DNA from: Limnomonas spitsbergensis
Lineage: Eukaryota > Chlorophyta > Chlorophyceae > Chlamydomonadales
Direction: 5' to 3'
Length of the DNA: 64,000 nucleotides
NCBI GenBank assembly: GCA_037349105.1
Contig: JAYJMM010000041.1
Coordinates: forward strand, 2,852,001-2,916,000
Both the position numbers and the translations under genes were made by a program. The notes below the pieces were generated by a model. That model searched no databases, was not told the origin of the DNA, and saw only the letters and a list, made by a program, of their open reading frames with translations. Of this stretch, positions 54,501 to 64,000 are shown piece after piece. Positions within the stretch are counted from its first letter, which is position 1. Each line of letters starts with the position of its first letter.

Positions 54501-57500
54501 GGCTGGAAAGGCACCACTTCGCTCCGCCCTGCCCCCCCCGCGAGAGCGAGCGGGGGGCGATTGCCCCTGCTCCTCTTTCCCTCGCGAGGGCGAGAGGGGG
54601 AACGGCAATTATAATGGAAGCGGTACAAAACGGGGTGTGTCGCCGGAAACAAGCTTGAGGCGTGTATCCTGGCCTGCCCCATATCAACCGTGGGCAGCGC
54701 CTTAGGGACCGCTTCCGCCAGCTGCCAAGCGTGCAAAGAAGCTGCCGGGCACCTTGCTGGTAGCCAGTGTGTGCGGCAGCAAAAATGGCGGAAAGAGCGT
54801 GTCAGTTCGGCCCGCCCTGCGAGGCGGGGTTCGCTACGGGCTGTTTATCGGCCCGGCCTGGTCGGACGGAGGCTGGGAGATGGAATCGTGCAGTGTCCAT
54901 GGTTATGCAGATCATCAACAAAAACACACATTGCACACACATCGGAAGGCTTATTCTGCAGCGCACACATGCACCCTCATGCACACATGCAGGCATGCAC
55001 TGAATTAGGCATACAATCACACATGCAGGCATGCACTGAAGAACACTCATGCACCCACTTCATGCACACACATACGCCAACTTCTACTCCCCCCATCCAC
55101 ACTCCTAGCCCCATGCGCCCTCCTCTCCTCTCATGCACCCCTCCTCCTACCCTGCATCCCTCCTCCTTCCATGCACCCCTCCTCCCATGCATTGTACTCC
55201 ACACATGCACCTTCCCCCCTCCCATGCACCCCTCCTCCCTCCATGCACACCTCCTCCCCCATGCGCCCCTCCTTCTCCCATGCACCTCTCCTCCCTCGAT
55301 GATTCTCCTCCCCCCTGCACCACATACTCCTCCCATGCATCCCTCCTCCTCCCCTGCATTCTCCTAATAACGATGTGTGGGTCAGGTCTTGAGAACGACC
55401 CTGCGAGTGAGCAGCTGCAGTCCGCCTTGGCCGACGCCAAGGCTGCTGCCACGCGGCCGCCGCCCTCTACCTCTCCGTTTGCCAAGCCAGAATTCATGGC
55501 CAAGATGGCGATGGACCCGCGAGGCCGGGCACTCATGCAGCAGCCTGACTTCCTGGCCATGCTCAGCGACGTGCAGGTGCGCAAGTGCAAGGTTTGAAGG
55601 CTTTGAAAAGGGGTTCAGGGGAGGTTTTGAAAAGGGGTTCGGGGTAGGCTTTGGTTGGGCTTACATGATCAAGCTGGCATGCAGGGCATCAGGGGCAGGG
55701 GGGCTAGAGCTTTCACATAACACATAGGGCTAAAACTTCCCTTCCTGGCCTTGACCGGTGACTAGGGTATGGTAAAAAATGTTGAGAAATAAAGGAGAGT
55801 GAAGGTCCCTGTGTTTGTTAAGATTGAAACTGGAATTCACGTGTGGGTTCAATATGTTGTCAACTCAACGACGCGCGACTGGGATATTGAATCACATGCC
55901 TGTAGAATTATCTTTTTGTGGGTCCCTAACCATTTGTGTGCAGTTTCTAACATGTGATCCTGTGTGTGCAGTTCCTTAGATTTGTAGATCTTGAACCACT
56001 TGTTGGTAGATCAGAAACCACTTGGTGGTAGTTTGGAAGCCACTCGTTGGTAGTTCGGAAACCACTTTTTGGTTGGTCAGAAACTATCTGTTTCGATTTT
56101 GATTCCAGATCCCAGACCCTGCTTTTGTCACGATGATGTTGCTCGCAGTTGAGCCGTCCAGCATGAGCAAGTACATCCAAGACTCACTTGTAGATCCATA
56201 ACCGCTTGAATGTGGATCCGAAGCCAACTGTTTTACCATCATGTTGATGCTGCCCGCAGTCAAGCCCATCCAGCATGAGCAAGTACATCCAAGACCCTCG
56301 CTTCCAGATTGTGAGTCTTGGTGGCATGGGCCGCACGGATGTATGGGCGGCATATTCCCACGGGCATACACATTTGCATGGTGTACTCAGGTGCATGGGC
56401 TACCTAGGGGCGTGGTGTCCTCGGATGTAAATTTGCATGGGCTTCAAAGTTGCATGGGCTTCACAGTTGCATGGGCGGCATGACGTTATGAGCGGCGTCA
56501 TGCAGAAAGACAGGATTCATGGTTTCATGGGCCGCATGTCTTCTTGGGTTGCATGGGCACCGTATTGTCATGGGCCGCACCGCTGCAGAAACAGACGTGT
56601 GATGGCCGCATGGCAGCGTGTATGCGCGGGCTGCATGGCTGCATGTGCTTCACAGCTGTAGGCAAAGACGGCCGATCTTGGCATTGGTGGCACAATTTTG
56701 CTGAATGTTTTTCATTAGCAGGATGGTTGCATGGACAGCATGTGCGCATGTGCGGCATGGGTGCATGAGCGACATGTTTTTGAAGGCAGCACAGCTTTAG
56801 AACACACTGCCGATGTTGGCAAAGGCGGCACATGAATATAAACATCTGGTTTATGTTTGCCTGTGTGACTGTGTTTTTCAATATTTTGCTTGATTGCATG
56901 GACTGCATGTTTGCATGGCCCGCAGGGATGCATGGGTAGCATGTTTGCCCAGGCTGCATGGTTGTAAGGGTATGTTGCTCTGGGTTGTCCTGTGGCTGAT
57001 GTTTGCATGGGCTTCATGTTTGCATGGGCCACAGCAGAGTTGTGAAGCTTCTAGGCAGGTAGTGGCACCAGGAAGGATGTTTATATGTGTGCAGTTGAGT
57101 CGATGCTGACAAATAAAACAAAACAGCACCAGCTCCCATGTCCCCATGCCCTTCTCAACAAAATCTACCGGTCCCTGTGCCCCTGTTAAAAACGACTCTT
57201 GTTCCTGGCAACAGATGATGGAGCTTGCATTTGGTCTCAAGTTCGGTGGAGGCGAGGATGACGGCATGTTCAGCAAGTGCGTGTGCATTGGGCTGCATGG
57301 GGATGGGCCCATGGGGATGCCTGATGATGGGTGTCTGTGGCCGCATGATGGTAGGCACTTTGGGCCGCATGATGATCGGCACTTGGTTGCAAGATGATGG
57401 CCGCATGGGGATGGGCATTTGGGTTGCATGACGATGGCCGCATGGACTGCCTGGGCATGGCCACTTCAGGTTGCGTGATGATGGCTGCATGGGACTGCAT

Positions 57501-60500
57501 GGGGATGGGCACTTCAGGTTGCATATTGATGGCTGCCTGGGACTACATGGGGATGGGCACTTCAGGTTACATGATGATGGCTGCATGGGACTACATGGGG
57601 ATGGGCACTTCACGTTGCATGATGATGGCTGCATGGGACTGCATGGGGATGGGCACTTCAGGTTGCATATTGTTGTCTGCCTGGGACCGCATGGGGATGG
57701 GCACTTAAAGTTGATGATGGCGGCATGGGACTGCATGGGGATGGGCACTTCAGGTTGCATGATGATGGCTGCATGGGACTACATGGGGATGGGCACTTCA
57801 CGTTGCATGATGATGGCTGCATGGGACTGCATGGGGATGGGCACTTCAGGTTGCATGATGTTGTCTGCCTGGGACCGCATGGGGATGGGCACTTCAGGTT
57901 GCTTGATGATGGCTGCATGGGACCGCATGGGGATGAGCACTTCAGATTGCATTATGATGGCCGTATGGGACTACATGGGGATGGGCACTTCAGGTTGCAT
58001 GATGATGGCTGCCTGGGACTGCAAGGGGATGGGCACTTTAGGCTGCATGATGATGGGTAGCAGTTGGTTTCAGGTATGGGCGTCATGTGTCACTTCGAAG
58101 AGCTACGAAGCAAGTCTATATGGTAATGAAGGTCCTTGACTGTCTGGGACTCGGGCAAAGCGAGGTTACTTTGAATGTTTCATTGAAGTTGGTAGCTAGC
58201 CACGGTTTGTCAATTGTTTGATTCAAAGGGAGGTCATACTGGTTCAAATCTTGAAGAAGAAGAAAAATCTGAAACGTTTATGGACGCTAGTAGTCTGTAT
58301 TTCCCCCACTGAAAGAGGAAGTGACAGGAAGATGTACATGACATAACTCAGGAAGCCCAGATTCATAACGGTCGTTGTATGGGACTGCATGATGACTTGC
58401 TTTCGGGTCTGCAACTGTGGGGAGGGGCCTGGGCATGTATGTGGGGCGGGAACCAGACATCACACCTCTCCCTGTTCCCCATCTGAACTTGTTTGCTTCA
58501 TACCTGGATGGATGTGCGACTGCAAACGAATCGTACCTTCAGTGGATACCCAGCCGCATTTGCCTGGTGTTAAGGGTGACCACTTTTTTTTTTTTTTATG
58601 TTCAAGCCTACCAGCTATTTCAGTTTGTATACAGGTAGTTGGTTTTGTTTGCCCTGAGCGCTGTGAGAAGAAAAGGTGGTAGCCCGAACCCTGGACGCCT
58701 AGAACCCTACGAGCGAGTACCCTTGAGGTCTGATTGTTCGACTTGGTTTTCTGGCCTTGCCTGACCAAGATGGTTTTCTGGCCCTGCCTGACCAAGAGCC
58801 TAGACCCAGACAGTCCAAACCATGAAAACCTTGCAGGCCCGGAGCCAAGGACGCACACCATGACCATGAACACGACTCGGAAGGCAAGTGCCAGACGGGC
58901 GCCAAGTCATCAGAGCCCGCTGCCAAGGCTTCAGAGCCAGCGCCGGCACGCACACCGATGGAGGTGGAGCAGGTGAGAAGAAGCTGCAGACAAGGCCATT
59001 CCAGTGGGCACCCATGTGGTTTCGTAAGCATGAGTTGATGTCATCCTGACCCCCTGAAGGCAATGGGTTTCTATTCCAGTCTTCAGTCTGAATATACCCT
59101 GAGGGAAGGGGATTGCCCTGGATGATGAAGCACTCGTGATGTCCCCTTTGAGCACGTAGCTGGAGAAACGGTGAAGCCTTGAGCCCCTCGCCCTGTCTTA
59201 GGGATGTGGAATTAAAGCCCTGGACACTGTGAACCCTGAACCCTGAAGCTTGCTTTATTTCCAATAAGGATGTCGAGGTGTGCTGTACTGGAGCGCCCTG
59301 CAGAAGGCTGAGTGCTATGGATTTTGGACCCTTCCATCTAACCTGTTCCAAGGACGATGATGTGCGTGATCTTGAGCAACGCAATATTGAGTTTACTGAT
59401 TTCCTATTGGAAGCCCTAGACCCTCACATTTCTTTACCCTCACCCCTACAACCCTCACCCTGTTCCCAGGACGACGAGGTGCGCGACCTGAAGCGACGCA
59501 AGGCGGAGGCTGTGAAGGAAAAAGAGGCTGGCAATGATGCGTATAAGAAGAAGGACTTCGACGTGGCGATACAGCACTACAACAAGGCCATGCAGCTCGA
59601 CGCCTCTGATATCTCCTTTCTCACAAACAGGTGGGTCCACACTTACATGTGGGTTAGTGGGGTTCACTTTGAGGTTGCAAAAAACAAAGAAACAAGACCA
59701 TATAACTAGAGGGCTCTGATATCTCCTTCCACACAAAACAGGTGGGTCCACACTTACATGTGGGTTAGTGGGGTTCACACTTGGGCGGAGGCAAAGCAGC
59801 AATGCAACAAGGCCATGGAGCTCGACGCCTCGTACACTTTTTTGCACTCATAAGCAGGTGGTGGTGTCACTTCAGTTCAGCAGTTTAGGTCTAGGGATGA
59901 GCCACTATGATCCCAGAACCTGAAACTGGCCGTCATGTTCCACACATTCAAGCTGGTGTTCACACCCATACCAATGCTTGAGGTGGACGTGTGCAGGCGG
60001 CTTTCGTCTGCAACCATATTTACCAGCAGGCAGCAGTGTCAGGTCTTACTAAAAGTATGACTGCCGTCATGGACTCATGTCGCTGGCAGCGTAAGCTATC
60101 ATCACAGCTATCCTGCATTGCAAGCCCTCCTATCTGCTGTGTGCATTGCTTATCAGATCTGCGGTGTACTTCGAGACCAAGCAGTTTGAGGCTTGCGTTG
60201 AGGACTGCGACAAGGCGATAGAGAGGGGCCGGGAGCTGCGTGCGGATTACAAGATCATCGCAAAGGCATTGACGCGGAAGGGCAGCGCGCTAGTACAGCT
60301 CGGAAGGTGTGGATCTGGGTGTGCAGCTATGTGTGGAGCCGGGGAGGTGCGGATCTAGGTGTGAAGGGCCAATAACATCGTTATTTTGGCGTTTCACGCA
60401 AGTTAGCAGTGCGGTGTCGCAGATGTGGTGGTGCAAAGCTGGATGGAAGGCTGGGTGTGAATCTGGATGTGAAGCCAGTCGTGAAGCTCGGTGTGATGCT

Positions 60501-63347
60501 TGGAATGAAGGGCCACTCAGAAGATTGTTGGAAAGTGTTTGCTGTTGACAACTAGTGTTTTAGTGAAGGTGGGAATCTGAATATGATTACGGCACAACTG
60601 TACAGCATTTGTACAGCATCCCTGAAACCCCTGATGTCCTCTGTAATCTGTCCATGCTGGCTGGAGGATGCCGTCAGCCCCTTCCACAAGTCCCTGACAA
60701 AGCATCGCAATTGATTGAAACCCTGTGACCCCTGAGCTGTACCCTGATGGCCTCTGTTATCTTCCCATACAGGCTGGAGGAGGCCATCACAACCTTCCAC
60801 AAGTCCCTGACGGAGCACCGCAACGCAGACACACTCAAGAAGCTGACAGATACTGAGAAGGCGCTCAAGGACAAGAATGAAAAGTGGGTGGGGTAGGGAG
60901 GGGGAACAAGGGTGGGGGATAAAAGTGCTGAAAGGCACTCCAGGGCAATAACTTAAGTACTGTTAGAGGGAGGGGACTTCCTGGCGTCATATCATCTCAC
61001 CATCAGTACCCTCTGCTGTCACACTCCCCATCGTCATTGCAATGGGCGGCTTACCAATTTCCTGGCCCCTCCATGCCAAGTGATCAAATGGCGTTCGCCC
61101 TAGACCAACTCCCACGCTTCTCACGCACACGGTTGGTGCCCTAACACCGTGGGTCTGACATAACTTTCTGGGCTGCGACAGACTTCTATTAGATCACATT
61201 ATCTGCTTTGGGCGGCTTACCAATTTCCTGGCCCTTCCATGCCAAGTGATCAAATGGCGTTCGCCCTAAACCAACTCCCACGCTTCTCACGCACACGGTT
61301 GGTGCCCTAACACCGTGGGTCTGACATAACTTTCTGGGCTGCGACAGACTTCTATTAGATCGCATTATCTGCTTTGGGCGGCTTACCAATTTCCTGGCCC
61401 TTCCATGCCAAGTGATCAAATGGCGTTCGCCCTAAACCAACTCCCACGCTTCTCACGCACACGGTTGGTGCCCTAACACCGTGGGTCTGACATAACTTTC
61501 TGGGCTGCGACAGACTTCTATTAGATCACATTATCTGCTTTGGGCGGCTTACCAATTTCCTGGCCCTTCCATGCCAAGTGATCAAATGGCGTTCGCCCTA
61601 AACCAACTCCCACGCTTCTCACGCACACGGTTGGTGCCCTAACACCGTGGGTCTGACATAACTTTCTGGGCTGCAACAGACTTCTATTAGATCACATCAT
61701 CTGCTTTGGGCGGCTTACCAATTTCCTGGCCCTTCCATGCCAAGTGATCAAATGGCGTTCGCTCTAGACTATCTCCCACGCTTCTCACGCACACGGTCGG
61801 TGCCCTAACACCGTGGGTCTGACATAACTTTCTGGGCTGCGACAAGTTTTATATCACATAACCTGTTTGGGCGGCTTACCAATTTCCTGGCCCTTCCATG
61901 CCAAGTGATCAAATGGCGTTCGCTCTAGACTATCTCCCACGCCTCCCACGCACACGATCAGTGCCCTAATGCCGTGGGTCTGACCTAATCTTCTGGGCTG
62001 CGACAAGCTTTATATCACATAACCTGTTTGGGCGGCTTACCAATTTCCTGGCCCTTCCATGCCAAGTGATCAAATGGCGTTCGCTCTAGACTATCTCCCA
62101 CGCCTCCCACGCACACGATCAGTGCCCTAATGCCGTGGGTCTGACCTAATCTTCTGGGCTGCGACAAGTTTTATATCACATAACCTGTTTGGGCGGCTTA
62201 CCAATTTCCTGGCCCTTCCATGCCAAGTGATCAAATGGCGTTCGCTCTAGACTATCTCCCACGCTTCTCACGCACACGGTCGGTGCCCTAACACCGTGGG
62301 TCTGACATAACTTTCTGGGCTGCGACAGACTTCTATTAGATCACATCATCTGCTTTGGGCGGCTTACCAATTTCCTGGCCCTTCCATGCCAAGTGATCAA
62401 ATGGCGTTCGCTCTAGACTATCTCCCACGCTTCTCACGCACACGGTCGGTGCCCTAACACCGTGGGTCTGACATAACTTTCTGGGCTGCGACAAGTTTTA
62501 TATCACATAACCTGTTTGGGCGGCTTACCAATTTCCTGGCCCTTCCATGCCAAGTGATCAAATGGCGTTCGCTCTAGACTATCTCCCATGCCTCCCACGC
62601 ACACGATCAGTGCCCTAATGCCGTGGGTCTGACCTAATCTTCTGGGCTGCGACAAGTTTTATATCACATAACCTGTTTGGGCGGCTTACCAATTTCCTGG
62701 CCCTTCCATGCCAAGTGATCAAATGGCGTTCGCTCTAGACTATCTCCCACGCCTCCCACGCACACGATCAGTGCCCTAATGCCGTGAGTCTGACCTAATC
62801 TTCTGGGCTGCGACAAGGATTTTATCACATGACCTGTTTGGGCGGCTTACCAATTTCCTGGCCCTTCCATGCCAAGTGATCAAATGGCGTTCGCTCTAGA
62901 CCAACTCCCACGCTTCTCACGCACACGGTCGGTGCCCTAACACCGTGGGTCTGACATAACTTTCTGGGCTGCGACAAGTTTTATATCACATAACCTGTTT
63001 GAGCGGCTTACCAATTTCCTGGCCCTTCCATGCCAAGTGATCAATTGGCGTTCGCTCTAGACTATGACATTTCCACCCACTATCCCACGGCATGGACTTC
63101 CTCCCTGCATTACCTACCAATCCATGTTGCCACTTACTCATCCACCACACTCTTCCCCCCACCCCACCACCCACTCAGCCACACACTGCACCACGTGTCC
63201 CACCATTCACTGTACCTCGTGTTTCACAACGCACTGCATCACTCACCCCACAATTCACTTCACCTCTCACTCAAACACTCACCCCGCATGTGTAGGGATT
63301 ACTTGGACCCTGTCAAGTGTGAAGAGGAGCGCGAGAAGGGCAACCAG
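48504..63347 (+). CDS. STI1: STI1/HOP, Hsp70-Hsp90 organizing co-chaperone (3' end outside window)
   Basis: Twelve exons join in phase to 1203 nt (401 residues): 48504-48524, 49669-49788, 50647-50691, 52117-52219, 55386-55576, 56260-56310, 57215-57276, 58837-58972, 59470-59630, 60157-60306, 60773-60883 and 63296-63347. Order: start MSADELK joined to AQGNAAFSAGSYEEAIGFF (TPR1, binds the Hsp70 C-terminus); a DP1 domain with SPFAKPEFMAKMAMDPRGRA and MSKYIQDPRFQ; a His/Ala/Pro linker ending PMEVEQ; then TPR2A with DDEVRDLKRRKAEAVKEKEA, GNDAYKKKDFDVAIQHYNKA and SLTEHRNADTLKKL (binds Hsp90). It ends at YLDPVKCEEEREKGNQ; TPR2B and DP2 lie beyond the right edge. No frame damage was seen. The protein passes client proteins from Hsp70 to Hsp90 in the cytosol. 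Introns are long for such short exons and contain satellites and exon copies. Confidence 0.95.
49789..49925 (+). repeat. Donor-side copies after STI1 exon 2
   Basis: The exon 2 end and donor CCTCCAAGGTAGGGTT recur at about 49847-49862, and a weaker version (CCATCCTAAGTTTGG) near 49908. About 60 bp spacing; sequence between them (GGTACAGG, TAAACAAC) is shared too. Confidence 0.65.
49995..50100. repeat. CAGCCATG-type short repeat
   Basis: Degenerate repeats of CAGCCATGCAGTCATG and CACAGCCATGCGGTCAAA in STI1 intron 2. No defined longer unit. Confidence 0.6.
52225..52660. repeat. G-rich degenerate minisatellite with TTTAGG words
   Basis: Repeated GGGAGAGATCAGGGTTTAGGT-type segments, each about 20-30 bp, in blocks after STI1 exon 4. 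It includes telomere-like GGGTTTAGG words. Degenerate, so unit number is uncertain. Confidence 0.6.
54960..55375. repeat. CATGCAC / CCTCCTCC repeat region before STI1 exon 5
   Basis: First GCACACATGCAGGCATGCAC (two close copies at 54985-55040), then about 250 bp of CCATGCACCCCTCCTCC-type units leading into the exon 5 acceptor. It may act as an extended polypyrimidine tract. Confidence 0.6.
55577..56140. other. STI1 intron 5 with short direct repeats
   Basis: GTTTTGAAAAGGGGTTC repeats at 55600-55640, and three to four copies of a CCACT-GTTGGTAG/TTCGGAAA unit at 55995-56070. No exon seen. Confidence 0.5.
56149..56190 (+). pseudogene. Decayed copy of STI1 exon 6
   Basis: After CTCGCAG, sequence TGAGCCGTCCAGCATGAGCA and AGTACATCCAAGAC matches exon 6 (56260-56310) with a one-base deletion that creates a frameshift and stop. 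Its start is 111 bp before that of the functional exon, and the upstream GATGTTG-TG-C-CGCAG is shared. Confidence 0.85.
56380..57050. repeat. Degenerate GCATGGGC-type repeats, STI1 intron 6
   Basis: Many irregular GCATGGGC, GGGCGGCATG, GGGCTTCA and GCTGCATGG words without fixed period. No exon. The same words occur in the 48-bp array of the next intron. Confidence 0.6.
57290..58065. repeat. 48-bp tandem array, STI1 intron 7
   Basis: About 14-16 units of GGGATGGGCACTTCAGGTTG, then CATGATGATGGCTGCATGGG and ACTGCAT. The unit length is a multiple of three, so long frames stay open on both strands (plus frame to 58139 repeating HGDGHFRLHDDGCMGL), but the array starts directly after the exon 7 donor and no acceptor includes it. 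Some units carry TTGTCTGCC in place of ATGGCTGC in alternating blocks. Confidence 0.9.
58066..58836. other. Remainder of STI1 intron 7
   Basis: No exon. A 29-bp direct duplication (GTTTTCTGGCCYTGCCTGAC and CAAGA) at about 58746-58797 lies just before the exon 8 acceptor. Confidence 0.5.
59353..59385 (+). pseudogene. Decayed copy of the STI1 exon 9 start
   Basis: GACGATGATGTGCGTGATCT, then TGAGCAACGCAA, after CCAAG resembles the exon 9 start (GACGACGAGGTGCGCGACCT), translating DDDVRDLEQR against DDEVRDLKRR. It starts 117 bp before exon 9. Confidence 0.75.
59700..59846 (+). pseudogene. Decayed copies of the STI1 exon 9 end
   Basis: About 59710-59779 repeats 59613-59678, covering the exon 9 end and donor (CTCTGATATCTCCTT, then ACAGGTGGGTCCACACTTAC). 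About 59797-59846 repeats CAACAAGGCCATG-AGCTCGACGCCTC from inside exon 9. Both are out of frame and skipped by the gene model. Confidence 0.8.
60660..60712 (+). pseudogene. Decayed copy of STI1 exon 11
   Basis: GCTGGAGGATGCCGTCAG, then CCTTCCACAAGTCCCTGAC and AAGCATCGCAA match the first 52 bases of exon 11 (60773), 113 bp upstream. The acceptor AG is lost (TGCTG in place of ACAG), so it cannot be used directly. Confidence 0.85.
61044..63063. repeat. 161/166-bp satellite, 13 units, in STI1 intron 11
   Basis: Units begin GGGCGGCTTACCAATTTCCT at 61044, 61210, 61376, 61542, 61708, 61869, 62030, 62191, 62357, 62518, 62679, 62840 and 63001 (last one GAGCGG, cut after about 62 bp). Two length classes occur: 166 bp with CAGACTTCTATTAGATCACA, and 161 bp with CAAGTTTTATATCACATAAC. 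Successive lengths are 166 four times, 161 three times, 166, then 161 four times. A hairpin CGGTG-CCCTAA-CACCG is present in one variant and broken in the other (CAGTG-CCCTAA-TGCCG). Confidence 0.95.
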
Positions 63348-64000
63348 GTATGGCTTGGCTATGGAAGGGGGGTAGCGGGGCTTGGTGAAGTGTAGGGGGA
63401 TCTAAGTTCTGGCTGACTGGTATTGACACAGAGAGCCTAGATCAAAGAGTGTTGAAGAGGTGGCAGCGTAGATTTACTAAGGGGAAATCACAAGGGCCAG
63501 TGGCAAACTAGGTCATTAAGCTAGGGCAAGGAAATCACAAGGGGTGGCACTCAAGGTCATCAGGCTACGGCAAAGGCAAAGGCAGAAGGCCCAGTATAAT
63601 TAGAGAGGCACGAGAGGGTTTAACTGCCGTGGGAAGATCAACATACAACTTCTAACTACAGAGAGAAAGTCTAGTAGACAGGCTAACTACTGAACGACCG
63701 GGAGGATCGACTAGTAGGAACGACCGGGAGGAGTGAAACCCTTACAAACTGCCCTACTAAAAGGCAAACGTCCTCGGAGACTCAAACTCTAAACAATCAA
63801 ACTCAAAGAGGTAAGGCAAGGCAAGAGGACACTGGTGGCTGGCAAGCATGTCAAAAGTGAAGAGGGGCGGAGGTGGGGCTAATTGAGGTTCAGGTGGTAC
63901 AAGGCTGGCAAGTGGCAAGCATGTCAAAAGTGTGGAGGGAGGTAGGGCTACGTGAGGGTCCAGGATTCGCAACCAAGTTTTCAAAGGGAAGTGGAGTGAA
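63348..64000. other. STI1 intron 12, to the window edge
   Basis: No further STI1 exon is seen. It holds short direct repeats: AAATCACAAGGG-type (63485-63545), GACCGGGAGGA (63695-63735), and GGCAAGCATGTCAAAAGTG (63842 and 63918). Confidence 0.6.

Noticed and set aside
53540..54700. Possible protein-coding GC-rich segment in STI1 intron 4
   Set aside because: Several frames are open because of high GC, but none carries a recognisable motif and the STI1 frame joins exon 4 to exon 5 without it.
57155..57918. Cys-Pro-Ser repeat proteins on the minus strand
   Set aside because: Antisense reading of the 48-bp array inside an STI1 intron.
1..64000. tRNA and rRNA genes
   Set aside because: No cloverleaf with A and B boxes and no rRNA signature was recognised by eye; a tRNAscan run would be decisive.

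Overview
The window is nuclear DNA of a repeat-rich eukaryote with spliced genes, most likely a green alga. The evidence is: GT-AG introns throughout; a proline-rich secreted protein of the algal cell-wall kind (42350-43656); an Hsp70-Hsp90 organizing protein whose exons read like plant/algal STI1; plant-type TTTAGGG-like motifs in introns; and GC-rich exons in lower-GC surroundings. The species cannot be fixed from this sequence; a chlorophyte (volvocalean or prasinophyte) is the working inference.

Layout. 1-5000: decayed non-LTR retrotransposon pieces (RNase H remnant, reverse transcriptase, pyrimidine-rich 3' region). 5659-11050, minus strand: first TIR-ARM gene, with a GC-rich minisatellite in its last intron. 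11100-14700: a second copy of the retroelement block, split by a 1.68-kb PIF/Harbinger-like element with 3-bp TTA target duplications that carries an organelle-like island and a 79-bp tandem repeat. 14700-22000: gene-poor, with one partly resolved minus-strand spliced gene (16543-17249) and one unassigned ORF. 22070-24780: third retroelement cluster. 25960-26330: 40-bp satellite. 26659-31366, minus strand: second TIR-ARM gene, with the same exon plan as the first but carrying an in-frame TAG, and with two oppositely oriented 192-bp hAT-like MITEs flanking one exon. 32350-41724, plus: a complete seven-exon AATF/Che-1/BFR2 gene (ribosome biogenesis). 42350-44555, plus: a secreted proline-rich wall-type protein, apparently frameshifted. 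46639-48160, minus: exons of an unrecognised membrane protein. 48504 to the right edge, plus: STI1/HOP co-chaperone, 12 exons resolved, 3' part outside the window.

Two themes stand out. First, a tandem pair of TIR-ARM genes, about 20 kb apart, encodes a TIR domain of the NADase kind followed by armadillo repeats. This is the animal SARM1 domain set in reversed order and is the best candidate for an undescribed signalling or immune system here. Second, introns of both housekeeping genes (AATF and STI1) contain decayed tandem copies of the neighbouring exon boundary, often about 111-117 bp apart, and the STI1 introns also hold large satellites (48 bp; 161/166 bp). This suggests introns growing by local duplication of splice-site segments.

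All exon models were read by eye from splice consensus and reading-frame continuity. No alignment or expression data were available.
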